This document shows, one piece after another, positions 1-11,378 of a DNA stretch of 44,840 nt. The notes beneath the pieces were generated by a model. That model had not been told where the DNA came from. It searched no databases and saw only the letters and a program-made list of their open reading frames with translations. The DNA lies in the NCBI GenBank assembly GCA_019155205.2, contig JAHNZQ020000181.1:2204754-2249593 (forward strand), in the 5' to 3' direction. How positions within the stretch are numbered: position 1 is the first letter of the stretch; each line of letters starts with the position of its first letter. The translations under genes and the position numbers were made by a program. Source of the DNA: Gracilaria vermiculophylla (lineage: Eukaryota > Rhodophyta > Florideophyceae > Gracilariales > Gracilariaceae).

Positions 1-65
1 TCCCCCTTTCCTAAAGGCGACCTCCGTGGAGCCGAGGCTCTGTGTTGGAGAGCCACGCGGAGCCT

Positions 66-2316
66 CTACGCGTGGCTCTGAGGGTTTTCCTGGTTGGAGA
101 GGGGCTGGTTTCCAGGCGGGGACGGCTTCTGCGGTTGTGCATCGCGATGCGACGTGTTCCCTTGAGATGCAACTGGCTGGGACACCGGCACCTGCGTTGT
201 GGGTGCCAGTGACAGTGGGACAGGCTGCGCTTCTGGTGGAGCTCGGTAACTGTAGTTTCCTTGAGGGGAGCGGATGTCGCGATACGCGGTTCGATAACTT
301 CCGCTCTCCGTTGGTGTGTCCTTCAGGTCCTGGAAGGTTTTCTCTCGTTCCTGCAGGATGGCGGCCCTCATTGCCGTGGTGAGATTCGTACAGTGTACGG
401 GCTCTCGTGACAAGCAAATCCTGCAAGGCGGTGGGTAGCCTCGAGGGTTTGCAAATTGGACGTTCCTGAAAAATCCTGCCGAGGCGTACGAAGTGGGAGA
501 CGAGAGTGTACTCGACCTAGACGGTGCTCCCTGAGAGGAGACGTATGTGAGGGCAAGGGCCTCTTGCTCTCCTACGATCGTGAGCTCGTCGACTTCCCCT
601 GAGGTGCTGGAGTCCAACGTTAGGGCAGATGCCCGACGGGTCCTTGAGGCCGCCGGTGTGTCCGAAAGTGGAGCATGACTGCGGCGAGCGGCACGGTGCC
701 ATCCCCATAAGATTCCGAAACACGTGCTAACTCCATATAGGTGGTCTTTGGGTGCGTGGTCAAGTGATTACGCACCCTCGCGCGTATCGAGGGAAGGAGT
801 CCCTCGACAGACAACGACTTCAACCGCCTTTCGGAGTACATGTTCCCACACCGCTGAGCCTTCGTCCACAGCCTCTGTGAGAACTCCGTCTCGGTCATTC
901 CGGTGTTCTTTCTATAGGAGGTGACTTCAGCATCAGCATCGGCTATCACCTCGTCCGTGGCGTACCTTTTCAGGAGGAAATTGACTACCTCTGGGTACGT
1001 CGTCAAGATCTCCGTTCCAGGATCATCCACAATGGTGCTCTCCCCCGTGAGGCGTGGCTATAACAACGAGTGCACTTGGCCGGTGAGGTAGAATTGAAAG
1101 CACCATACGGCGGCACCTTCATGGGCACCATTTGTGTTACACGCCGAACGGAAGCGCGTGAGAAATTCAACACCGAGATGGGGTCTTCGCCTGAGAAGGA
1201 GTGCTTCTTTTTTTGAATATCCATATGGCACTGCATCTTCGTGAGTCGTTTAGCGACCGACGCGTCGTAAAGTGTGGAGCGATCATTCAACCTGTAGGTG
1301 TCATAATCCACCACTTTGGCGAAGATGTCGTCAAGCGGGACGACCTTCCTGACCCTTTTGCTCTTCTCCTTGGGAGGTATATTGTCCTCAAAGCTGGAGC
1401 TGTTCACGGATTTGGAGTCTGTGCTTCTCTCCGAATCGGTGTCTCGCTTTCTTCTTTTCTCTCTCCGTTTCTTTCGGTGTCTTTCCTTGAGGTGGTCTGG
1501 GTTGCTGACGATACCCCCGTTATCGCGATCCACCCGAGGAGTATCCTGTCCTTCACTTCTTCGGTGGACTTCGTCGCGACCGGTATCCTGTCCTCCTCCG
1601 CGGGTCGTCAGGTCCAAACGGTGCATAGCAAGATTCATGAGGTGATCCTGATTTGCTGCGGCAGTATCTCTTCCTTCTTTGGCGTAGGGGGTGGCAGTAT
1701 CCTTTCCTTCTCTGCCCGGGGTCACCTTAGGTGTTGATAGAGGGAACCTCTCCTGTACGGATGAATAAATTTGAAATGCCGCTGCGGGGAGCAGCTGCGC
1801 GGTTTGGGAGCGAACCTCCGCACGGATAACATCTGAGATCACCTAGAGGAAGGGATTGGAATTCAGCAAAGCATCCACAGCACGGTGAGCGCATGCCGCT
1901 GCGATTTCCTCCCCAAGGACGTGGCGGCGCGCTCCGAAGTGGGCTCCAACACCTGCACGTATTCTTTCGACCAGGTCTTTTGAGAGCCAATCCGTAAGAC
2001 GCGGAGCCAGGGACTCCAAGAGGGTGTTAGCCTCCGGGTGTTCCCGTCCCTTCAGCTCCTGAGGTGGCGGCTGCGATGCCGTGTGCGTTTCTTCAACATC
2101 CACATCGGCGTTCTCCAGAGGTCTCGCGGGGGATTCCGCTTGCCTCCGATCATGCATTCTCCTAAGGCGATTCCTGAAACGCTCTACTGAGGAGCCAGGA
2201 TTACGAAGGAGACTTTCAGGGTTCTCCAGTGTGGCGGCCATCTCCTGGGGAGCGCTACGCGTACTGTGCCCACCAACGGAGCTGGTTGCTTGAGGATCCT
2301 GTAGAGGGGTTTCCAT
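66..2316 (-). pseudogene. gag of gypsy copy A (broken)
   Basis: Gag-like structural protein, readable in four pieces: complement 1843-2316, 1003-1842, 620-1030 and 66-617. It parallels the gag of copy B residue by residue. The first two pieces share a frame and are separated only by a TAG at 1840-1842, where copy B has GAG (Glu), so this is a point nonsense mutation. Frameshifts near 1.1 kb and 0.62 kb split the rest. The middle has a basic Lys/Arg-rich stretch, then a retrotransposon gag core (pattern TYPEVVNFLLKRYATDEV). Near the C-terminus a Cys-x2-Cys ... His-Cys cluster (CRICLSREPVHC) may be an atypical zinc knuckle. No standard CCHC box is seen. Confidence 0.8.
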
Positions 2317-2470
2317 GAGATGTTCTGAGGGGTCCGTAGAGGAGTAGGTCGGGGGTGATTTGCTTCCACTTACGAATCACCTTAAGGAAGAATTCCACTG
2401 TTGGGGTTGGTCGTTGCAAACTAGAAACACGGTTCTGCTGCGACTTGTGCGAATCCTTTAGGAACTGTCA

Positions 2471-2490
2471 CCTTCTAAGTCGGAAGACCA
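2471..2490 (-). other. Primer-binding site, gypsy copy A
   Basis: On the minus strand, two bases after the LTR end, the sequence starts TGGTCTTCCGACTTAG. The leading TGG is what a tRNA 3' CCA end would pair with. Copy B has a near-identical site at 6316-6335. The tRNA was not identified. Confidence 0.6.
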
Positions 2491-2492
2491 GT

Positions 2493-3046
2493 TGTGGTAC
2501 TGTCAGCCCTCCTGTCGAGGTAGTAAAGCACAACGTCCGTTAGGAGTTTTTGTTGACTTCAAAGGCACGTATTCCTAAAGGTGGTCTCCAGTATTCGCTT
2601 TCGCGAGCCGGGGGATTTCTGAAAGGGGGTGCGCAAAGACCAAGCGGAGGGGGGAGGTTCACTGGGCGGACAATGCTGCTACAGACGCTGCTATGATGCG
2701 ACCTGGGGATCTGCGGCTTAGAAACCTGCGTAGATCGACAAGAGAATCCAACTGGAAACGTACAAGAAGACTCAAGGGTGCTTGTGTTTACTTCCCAAGA
2801 GGTGGAGGTCACCCAGCAGGTTAAATACCAAGCCGGGAGCCCACCTCGGCAGGTGTCACTACTGTACTAATTACCTGCCTAAATTAACTAAAATAAATAA
2901 TAATTCTACCGTTCCTCAAGGATACTGTAGCGCACGCGGGCGAGATTATGCACCACGCAGCCCAGCTAATAAAATACGAGCCCTCCTTAGGAATATTATA
3001 CCTTAAGGACAAACCACCCTATTTCCGTAGGAGCCACTGTACTACA
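2493..3046 (-). repeat. 5' LTR of gypsy copy A
   Basis: 554-bp LTR, plus-strand ends TGTGGTACTG ... ACTGTACTACA. It is homologous in full to the LTRs at 5759-6313 and 15728-16282 (opposite orientation) and to the solo LTRs at 34180-34734 and 41187-41741 (same orientation). The short reading frames inside it are chance frames repeated in every LTR copy and are not genes. Confidence 0.92.
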
Positions 3047-5758
3047 CGCAAGGAGTTGTTCGTCACCGAGAAGGATGGCAGTCGCCATAATCTCTCGCCC
3101 ATGGCGGGTGGCCCCTCCTGGGTTGGGTCTTCTCACCACTACACGGTTGTAATCGCCGTTGGCGAGAAGCAGAAGCGCCTGTCCCACGAACGCGTTATAC
3201 AAGCGCCTCCTCCCTCACATGATGTCTCACCGACCGACGATGATTCTGTTCCAGAATTCGGCCGTCCCAACACCATAGTCTCCCGACCCTTGGTGCTTTG
3301 AAACCCTACGCTGGGACTTTCAGCCCTCCGACACTGTCCGATGTACCAGCTTAAACGGCTCGCCTGTTTGCGTGGCTCTGTTCAACTCACTGTGGCGTGC
3401 ACCCTCGCCCAATAATGGTGATGCGCCCACAGGCTGCCGCTCCGTCTGAAGAGCGGGACGCCGGCCGCCCGATCACAGATCGAAGTTCCTTGCCGTTGCA
3501 ACAGCACGCCGTTCTTGAGCCACCCCCTCTCGCAGGAGCAGCGCCAGAGACGCGGAAGAGAAAATGCCTTGAGCCACGATCACGGGCGACCTCACGGACA
3601 GATCTCTGGAATCGATTGCCGCACCCTTCTGGATGCGTATTCACACCCCGGAGGTGGAACGCCAACGCGTTCGTCCTATGGACCCGGTTCAGACGCAACC
3701 AATTGGCACCCTCGCTGACGCCGGGGCACCACCCGCTGAGCAGTCGCAACCCACAACGCGGATTTCATCGTTCGAAAGTCTAGCCGGACGCAAGCCTGGA
3801 ACCTCACGAGAGCCCCTGGCAACTCGTCCGGTAAACCACGGAGACAAGGCAAAGGAGCGACCGATTTCTTCGGGAGCCTTACTGAGGGACATATGGCCCC
3901 ACGAAGGGAATCAGAACGCCTCAGGCGTTATATTAACGCCACAAGGCCAGGAAGTGTATATCAAAGAAAGAGTCCTCAACCGCGTTGTCGGACACAAATT
4001 GTATCCCCAGGGAAGCGTCCGGACCGAGCCCGCTCAGACGGATACGACTCAAATTGGAATACGCTAAAGCCAATCGGACATCTACCTCGTTCGGCGGTTT
4101 TTCAGTATCGCAGCCAGGCGAGAATACCTCACACAGAGACAATGGATCAGCCCCAGGGGGGATAGGAAACCGCAACAACGGAGGTAGTTCCACCCAACAG
4201 TGAGGTGCAGATATCAACAGTCGATCATGAACTCAACCCCCCATTTCTTATTTGTCCCTTTTTACCATCATGGTTTTTTCACCCAGCTTGCAGGCATCAT
4301 CGCACAATGCGGGCCGCCGTTAGCACTGTTTTTCCATCGATGATGGCACATTATCCGATATGTGCATATACTTTTCGCTGGACGCGGGCCTCGTACAAGA
4401 GCAAAGAAGAAGTACAAGCAAAGAAGGCGTAAAGGCGTTGTACTGGAAGACGCAAGTCGCGCACATTTTTGCTGCTACCCTATCCGGGGAAATACTCATG
4501 ACGGTAAGCAGTTACTTCTGCCTCTCCGGAGACCGAGTATGCCAGGCAAAGCGGTTCGCAGGGGCCTCCCACATCGTGGCCACATCCCCCGAAATCTCGC
4601 TAGGGCGAAGCCCGACCTTTTTCCAGTCCCACGCCACGTGCTTCATCGTCATGCGGAGTGCGGCCACGCCGCGGGATTGAAACCGAGCGAAAGCCGGTTA
4701 CGTCCCTTGCGGGGGGGCTTGCAGTGCGTCCGAACATTGTGCGTTCGTTGAAGATTGTACCCGAAGTAGTCGGTGAGGATTCAACTGCATCGCGTGTTGG
4801 CCGTTGAGACGGAATTCAGGAAGCCGAAAATTCAAGCGTGCTCTTATTTCTTATTTTGCGACATGGCCCTTTCTTGCCGAGGTACGCGCCCTGTCTCAAC
4901 GGAGGGGATAACGCACTGGGGGAGACCACACTTAGTGCAATACCACAAATGGGAAATTACAAAGAAGCATGTTCGAACCTCCCTCTCGCGAGGTGGTTTA
5001 GGGGCAGAGCCTATCTCGGGTGAGGCACACGAGCCGAGCGTAACTCCAGGGCAAAGCCGTCGCAACTGGTGCAGGTGGAAGACAAATGGAGAAACCGGGA
5101 ATCCTTCAAGTCCTGTGATTGAGGCAGTTTCCGTAGCATTCGGTGATAGTTTCCTGTAATATATCGGGCTATCTCGGCGCGGCCGTGTAGAAGGTTGGGC
5201 CGCGCGGGTTTCGGGCAAACCGGGTTGAGCGGGTGGTGGACGTCGTCCGAAAGGGGTAAAACGGACGTCCGGTGGGGATACTCTCGTATGAGGGCGAACC
5301 TGAAAGAAGTGAAGAATAGTCTAGACACTGTTTCTCAGCGTCACGGGCGGTTGACTTCCGTAGTCCACGAAGTACTTCTCCACGGCGGAGAGAGTTACCC
5401 GCGTGGGCGGCACGTTCAGACCCAATATCCCGCTTGGTACGGTCTACTGGGCACGACGGTCGATGTGCCGTCGTGCGAAATACTGTAGCTCTAAAGTAGA
5501 GCCGGAATGGCCAAAATAAGCAAATATATATAAAATAGCCAAAATACTAAATGAACCGGTGCAAGTCAGGTGCCAGACGACGTCCATACTGTAGCCATCG
5601 GGCCGCGCACGTCTGGCGTGCGTGTACCGCTTCGAGCGATATGCGTCGGGTTGGCTACTTCGGAATCCACCCTGCAAAGGGATATTATTTGCAACTGCAT
5701 CCTTATGGTTAAACTGGAATCCGGTGAATCGGAAAATTGCGAAGGAAACTCTCAATGG
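3047..5758. other. Unidentified GC-rich spacer between two gypsy copies
   Basis: 2.7 kb between the 5' LTRs of copies A and B. Several reading frames of 100-145 codons exist, for example plus strand 3633-4067 and minus strand 4844-5218. They overlap on both strands, are rich in Pro/Arg/Ser/Gly, and show no domain I recognise, so I do not call a gene. Two short perfect hairpins lie at 5451-5502. The composition resembles the gypsy internal regions more than the AT-rich DNA to the right. It may be old retroelement sequence, but that is inference. Confidence 0.4.
5451..5502. repeat. Two adjacent small hairpins
   Basis: GCACGACGG at 5451-5459 pairs with CCGTCGTGC at 5468-5476 (9-bp stem, 8-nt loop). 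GCTCTA at 5488-5493 pairs with TAGAGC at 5497-5502 (6-bp stem, 3-nt loop). No gene or terminator context explains them. Confidence 0.5.
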
Positions 5759-6313
5759 TGTAATACAGTGGCTGCTAAGGGAGAAATGGTGGTGTGGCCT
5801 TGTGGCATAATATTCCTAAGGAGGGCTCGTATATAATTAACCAAGCCACATGGTGCATAATTCTGCCCGCGTGCACAACAGTATCCTTAAGAGACGGTAG
5901 AATTTATATTTATTATAGTAAATTTATGCAGGTAGTTACTACAGTAGTGAGACCTCCCGAGGCGGTCTACTGGCTTCATATTTAATCTGCTGGTTCAGCT
6001 CCACCTCTGGGGAAGAAAAACCAAGCACCCTTGAGTCTTCATCTACTTTTCCGGTTGGAGACTCACGTCGATCATCCTCAGGTTTCTAAGCCCCCGATCC
6101 CCGGGTCGCATCACAGCAGGGCCTGTAGGAGCATTGTCCGCCCAGTGAACCTCCCCCTCCGCTTGGTGTTTGTTGATCTCTTTCCAGAATTCCCCCGGCT
6201 CGCGACAGTGGATACCGGAGACCACCTTTAGGAACACGCACGTTTCGAGTCAACAAAAACTCCTAACGGATGTTGTGCACTAGTGCCTCGAGAGGAGGGC
6301 TGACAGTACCACA
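5759..6313 (+). repeat. 5' LTR of gypsy copy B
   Basis: 555 bp, starts TGTAATACAGTGG and ends GACAGTACCACA. It is in the same orientation as the 3' LTR at 15728-16282 and is the reverse complement of the copy A LTR. It contains the AT-rich stretch near 5905-5930 where a promoter TATA would be expected. No promoter is claimed. Confidence 0.92.
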
Positions 6314-6315
6314 AC

Positions 6316-6335
6316 TGGTCTCTCGACTTAGAAGG
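6316..6335 (+). other. Primer-binding site, gypsy copy B
   Basis: Begins TGGTCTCTCGACTTAG two bases after the LTR end, as expected for a site pairing with a tRNA 3' CCA terminus. It matches the copy A site except for a few bases. The complementary tRNA was not identified. Confidence 0.6.
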
Positions 6336-6469
6336 TCACAGTTCCTAAAGGATACGCAAACGTCGCAGCAAAACCTTGTTACTAGATTGCAACGCCCAGA
6401 ACCCAACAGTGGAATTCTTCCTTAAGATGATTCGGATGTTGAAGAAAATCACCCCCAACCTACTCCTCT

Positions 6470-8743
6470 ATGGACCCCTTAGAACACCCAATGGAAACCC
6501 ACCTACAGGATCATCAAGCAACCTACTCCGTCGGTTGGCGCTGTAGGCGCAGCGCTCCCCGGAAGATAGCCGCCACCTTGGAGGACACTGTAAGTCTCCT
6601 TCGGAATCCTGGCTCCTCTGCGGAGCGTTTCAGGAATCGCTTTGGGAGAATGCAGGATCAGAGGCAATAGGAATCCCCCGCGACCTCTCTGGAGGACGCC
6701 GATGTGGAGGTTGAAGAACTGCCATGACATCGCAGCCGCCACATCAGGAGCTGCAGAGACGGAAACACCCGGAGGCCAACTCCCTCCTGGAGTCACTGGC
6801 CTCGCGCCCTACGGATTGGCTCTCACAACAGCTGGTCAAAAGAATACCTGCAGGTGCTGAGGCCCATTTCGGAGCGCGCCGCCACGTCCTTGTAGAGGAA
6901 ATCGCAACGGAGAGCCCTCACCGTGGTGTGGATGCTTTACTGGATTCCGATCCCTTCCTCGAGGTGATCTCAGATGTTATCCGTGCGGAGGTTCGTTCCG
7001 AAACCGTGCAGCTACTCCCTGCAGCGGCGTTTCAAAGTTATTCTTCCGTACAGGAAAAGTTCCCTCTATCAACACCTAAGGTGACATCGGGCAGAGAAGG
7101 ACAGGATACTACCACCACGTACACCAGAGGAGGAAGAGATACTGCCGCAGCGAATCGGGATCACCTCATGAATCTTGCTATGCACCGTCTGCATCTGACG
7201 CTTCGCGGAGGAGGACAGGATACCGGTCGCGAAGTCATTCACCCAGGGAGAAAAAGGCAGGATATTCCTCGGGTGGATCGCGATAACGGGGGTATCGTCA
7301 GTAACCCAGACCACCTACAGGAAAGACGCCGAAAGAAACGGAGGAAGAAAAGAATAAAGCGAGACACTGAATTGGATAGAAGCTCAGACTCCGAATCCGT
7401 AAAAGCGCTCCAGCTCGGAGGACAGTATAACTTCCAAGGAGAAAAGCAGAAGGGTCAGAAATGTCTTCTCGCTTAACGATCTCTTCGCCAAAGTGTTGGA
7501 TTATGACACCCACAGGTTGAATAATCGCTCCACTTTTTACGACGCGTCGGTTGCTAAACGGCTCACGAAGATCCAGTGCCACATGGATATTAAAATGAAG
7601 AAGCACTCCTTCTCAGACGAAGACCCCATCTTGGTGTTCAATTTTCTCGCGCGCTTCCATTCAGCGTTTAATACAAATGGTTTCCATGACGGCGCGGCCG
7701 TATGGTGTTTTCAGTTCTACCTCACAGGCCCAGTGCACTCGCTGGTGCAGCCGCGCCTCACGAGGGTGAGAACCATTGTGGATAACCCTAGAATGGAGAT
7801 CTTGAAGACGTACCCAGAAATGGTCAATTTTCTCTTGAAAAGGTACGCCACGGACGAGGTGATAGCCGATTCTGACGCTGAAGTCATTTCCTACAGGCAG
7901 AACACCGGAATGAACGAGACGGAGTTCTCACAGAAGCTGGAAACGAAGGCTCTACGGTGTATGAACGTTTACTCCGAACGGCGGTTGAAGTCATTGTTTG
8001 TAGAGGGACTGCTTCTCTCGATCCGCGCGAGGATGCGTAATCACCTGATTTCGCACCTAAAAACCACCTACATGGAGCTATCGCGTTTCGAGGAATCTTA
8101 TGGGGATACCTACCGTGCCGCTCGTCGCAGCCACACTCCACTTTCGGACAGACCGGCGGCCTCAAGCACCCGTCGGGCGTCCGCCTTGACATTGGACTCC
8201 AGCACCTTGGAGGAGGTCGACGAGCTCACGTCCGTGGTAGAGCAAGAAACCGTTCCCCTTACATGCGCCTCATCTCAGGGAGCACCTTCTAGAACGAGGA
8301 CACCCTCGTCTCCCATATCGTACGACTGGGCAAGATCTCACAGGAGTGTCCGATTTTCGAACCCTCAAAGCTACCCAACGCCTCGCAGGATTTGCTTGCC
8401 TCGAGAGCCAGTACACTTTACGACTCTCACCTCGGCCATGAGGGCCGCCATCCTGCAGGAACGAGAGAAAAACTTCGAGGACCTGAAGGAAACACCAACG
8501 GGGAGCGGAACTTATCAAACCGCGTATCGCGACATCCGCTCCCCTCAAGGAAACTATGGTTACCGTGCTCCACTGGGAGTGCAGCCTGTCCCACTGTCAC
8601 TAGCACCCGCAACGCAGGTGCCGGTGTTCGAGCGGGTTGCACCTCAAGGGAACTCGTCGCATCGCGATGCACAACCGCAGACGCCGTCCCCGAATGGAAC
8701 TCAGCCCCCCTCTAACCAGGAAAATCATCAGGGCCACGCTTAG
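6470..8743 (+). pseudogene. gag of gypsy copy B (broken)
   Basis: Structural gag protein. Pieces: 6470-6670 (ends in an in-frame TAG), then after a frameshift 6724-7476, then 7493-8743, the longest part. Comparison with copy A shows these are one reading frame in the ancestor. Features in order: a charged N-terminus, a Lys/Arg-rich basic stretch near 7320-7370, a gag core at about 7620-8100 (motif TYPEMVNFLLKRYATDEV), and a Pro/Ser-rich C-terminal tail. The CxxC...H cluster of copy A is partly lost here (the paired His-Cys reads His-Phe). Copies A and B have different breaks, so each decayed independently. Confidence 0.85.
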
Positions 8744-8856
8744 AGGCTCTGCATGGCTCCTTATCATCGAGCCTCAGCTCCACGGAGGTCGCCTTTAGGA
8801 AATGAGGAGAAGCCGTCTACTCCGTCGACGCAGAATCAGCGGGCCTTCCAATTCCG

Positions 8857-9207
8857 TTGGATCCATTCGACACCTGTGAGGATTCTGTTTGCACGCTCCG
8901 CCATGAGAATGACAAAGTGTTCCCCTCTAGAGGATGTTCCCCTCTCGTCTCTATCATCGTGCGCGCGATCCTTGGGACTGGAGCTGGCCCCGATCTGGTG
9001 CACGTCGACGTGCTCCCGCGGTCTGCTCTCGGCTCCTTGAGGTCTGGAAAGCTCCCTACGGTGCGCGATGCGTCGCGTCGAGCATTGGACATCCTCGGAG
9101 CGATACTCCTGTATCTCCGGCTGGGCTCCTTACAGGTAAAGGTGTGGTTCCTCGTAGCGACCAATTTGGCCGCACAATGCATATTGGGCACTTCTTTTGT
9201 GGACTGA
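8857..9207 (+). pseudogene. Retropepsin (aspartic protease) region of gypsy copy B
   Basis: Aspartic protease that would cleave the gag-pol polyprotein. The flap and active-site neighbourhood reads ILGTGAGPDLVH, where the family has a D-T/S-G triad. Here the catalytic Asp is Gly (codon GGG), so the enzyme could not work. The C-terminal ILGTSFVD matches the conserved G-x-D/S-F-ID end of these proteases. The frame ends in TGA at 9205-9207, but the same frame continues directly into the pre-RT linker. This stop is therefore a mutation, not the natural end of the protein. Confidence 0.75.
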
Positions 9208-10740
9208 TATGTACGTGCAATCTATCCACGCCTGCGGAAGGTGACGTTTTACGACGCCGCCCGTGTAGGTATCGAGTCCGCATCTCCAAGGCCGGACGCC
9301 AACGCGCGTCACGTGGGTAATCTTCCAAACAAGACGCAGTCGAATAAGCTCCGGGTGGTGAAGAGCATTGAAATACCCGCGAGGAGTCAGGAAGAAGTTT
9401 GGGCGAAGACCTATGCATCTGGCCTTTCATTCTTACAGAAGAGTCCATACCTGACGACGGAGCAACACTTCATGATGGCGAAGGGTGATATGGAAATAAT
9501 ACCGGACATTCCCTTCAGGGTTGTGCTCGCCAACCTTAAGGAGTCGCCGTTACGGCTCCAGAAAGAATCTGCTGTCGGATTGGCACTATTCGCCCCTGCA
9601 AGACCGGCTCATCTTCCTCGTTTGGAAGATCTTGTGTACTGCGATCGCCTCGCCACCATGGAGGCTGAAGCGACTTCAACGACTCCAGAGGAAGAGAATT
9701 CTGCCAACTGGCAGGAGAAGCTCCAAATTGGCGAGGACTCCAGAGTGTATCGCCATAGGATAGTAGAGATGCTATCCGCCTTTGAGGTAATGTGGTCTGG
9801 TCGCCTGGGTTAGGTCAGCCTGACCAAGCACAGGATCCACCTCACACCCGATGCGATTCCGGAACATCAACTCTCAAGGAGAGCCGGACCCCATGCGCGC
9901 GATTTCGAACGCAATGAGGTCCACCGGATGCGGAAGAAGGGCGTTTTCGAGCCTTCCAATTCCGAATGGGTCTCCCCGGTGGTGTTTTTGAAGAAGAAAG
10001 ATGGCTCCTAAACGTTATGTATTGACTACAGACGCCTCAACGAGGTGACGGTACGCGATTCGTACCCAATACCCCGTATGGATGAATGTATCGACTCCTT
10101 AGGCGATGCGTCCGTTTTCTCCACGCTAGATGCCTACAGCGGATCCTGGAAGATCGAGATGGACCACTCCGATAAGGATAAGACAAAACGTTCACTTCGC
10201 ACTGTGGGATCTTCAGATTCCTAGGGATGCCATTTGGGTTGAAGAACGCACCCGCTACGTTCCAACGAGCGGTGGATATTATCCTGTCAAAGGTGAAGTG
10301 GCAGTACGCCTTGGTGTAAATTGATGATATCATCATATACTCCTGAAGCATGGAGCAGCCCTTCGTTCACGTGAAGCACGTGCTCCAACTCCTAAAGGAT
10401 TCTGGACTCACCCTTAAGCTAGAGAAATGTTTCTTTTTCAAGTCCTCGGTGGATCATTTGGGGCACGTTGTGCTCCCAGGCCATCTAAAGGTTTCCAGAA
10501 AAACTCAGGACGCCATCCAGAAAGCTCACCCTCCCGCAAACCAGATGGAGCTCCGCTCCTTACTGAGGTTTTGTAATGCATTCCGAAGGTTTGTACCGAA
10601 TTTCAACCGCATAGTGGCGCCTTTTAATCGCCTCTTCAAAAAGTACAAGCCGAAGCAACTGGCTATCTTGACGGACGAGGAGTTTGAAGCCTTTAATACC
10701 CTGAAGAGGAGACTAATCAAACCACCGAGCTTGGTGCTTC
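9208..10740 (+). pseudogene. Reverse transcriptase region of gypsy copy B
   Basis: Linker plus RNA-dependent DNA polymerase. The linker (9208-9813) has the typical gypsy pattern, including ATGLSFLQ-like and PFRVVLANL blocks. The RT starts near 9930 with WVSPVVFLKKKDGS. The first catalytic Asp is in FSTLDAYSG (Asp codon 10129-10131). A one-base shift near 10180 moves the frame, then FRFLGMPFGLKNAPATFQ is intact. The YxDD box reads stop-Ile-Asp-Asp (TAA at 10317-10319, IDD at 10320-10328), so the aromatic residue is now a stop codon. Other in-frame stops are at the end of the DGS motif (near 10010), near 9813 and near 10345. Confidence 0.9.
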
Positions 10741-11378
10741 CGAAGCGGCAATGCCGATTGGTGCAGGACACAGACGCCCGTAAATCCCAGGTCGGGTGTG
10801 ACCTCTTACAGGAGCAACCTGAAAGTAGACTTCAACCAGTTCGATACTGGAGTCGTAGCCTCACACCTACGGAACAGAACTACTCCACATCGGAGCGCGA
10901 ATGTCTTGCCATCGTGTGGGCGGTTTTGCTTTCACGCCCGTACCTAGAAGGCACGCGTTTCACCTTGAGGACGAACCACGCACCACTGAAGTGGATACTG
11001 TCTTTGACGGATGCTTCCGGTCGCCTAGAAAGGTGGAGGCTACGCCTCCTAGAGTTCCAGTTTGACATCTTCCATCGTCCTGGCATTAAATACCAGGCAG
11101 CGGACGCGCACTCGCGAATCTTCATCGAGGGAGAAGACAAAACATCTTCGGAGGACAGAATTCCGTGTCTGGTCATCCAAGACGCCAACGGGAGAGACGT
11201 ATCCGATGGAGAATGTTTGGAATGCTGTGAGCCCGGAGGAAGGTCTAGTGGAGTCCCTGAGGTGATGGTTCTTGTCAAGGACAAGAAAGAAGTTCTCCCC
11301 ATCACCGTAGCGGAGTTCCTGAAGGAACAGAGTACGGATGCGTACTGCAAGGAGTGCCTGGCTACTGTGGGGAGTTAA
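10741..11378 (+). pseudogene. RNase H region of gypsy copy B
   Basis: RNase H that would degrade the RNA strand during reverse transcription. It is the best preserved part, in one open frame from 10350 to the TAA at 11376-11378. Motifs: LVQDTDARKSQVGC (catalytic Asp region), then SERECLAIVWAV (catalytic Glu region), TNHAPLKWIL (usually T-D-H; the Asp is Asn here) and the terminal DAHSR block (usually DALSR). The stop at 11378 falls in the middle of the polyprotein, because integrase sequence continues in the same frame. Confidence 0.88.

Larger units (their letters stand above)
1..3046 (-). mobile_element. Ty3/gypsy retrotransposon copy A, 5' part
   Basis: This is the 5' end of an LTR retrotransposon on the minus strand: 5' LTR (2493-3046), primer-binding site (2471-2490), then gag reading leftward to the window edge. 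Its gag and LTR are clearly the same family as copy B at 5759-16282, with matching residues along most of gag. The rest (protease to 3' LTR) would lie to the left, outside the window, if it exists. Gag is broken by a nonsense codon and frameshifts, so the copy is not autonomous. The outer flank begins CGCAA at 3047; its partner duplication cannot be seen. Confidence 0.88.

Noticed and set aside
1201..1737. Plus-strand frame of 178 codons
   Set aside because: Antisense shadow of the copy A gag; the gag reading on the minus strand is supported by copy B.
2540..2812. Minus-strand frame of 90 codons, with similar frames near 6031, 16012, 34150 and 41234
   Set aside because: All lie inside LTR copies of the same gypsy family; the shared frame reflects shared DNA, not a gene.
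3397..5218. Several frames of 100-145 codons on both strands between the gypsy copies
   Set aside because: They overlap one another, are low in complexity (Arg/Pro/Ser), and show no domain; GC-rich DNA gives such frames by chance.
5160..5500. Possible rRNA or structured ribozyme fragment
   Set aside because: GC-rich and hairpin-prone, but no conserved rRNA or intron core segment could be matched by eye.
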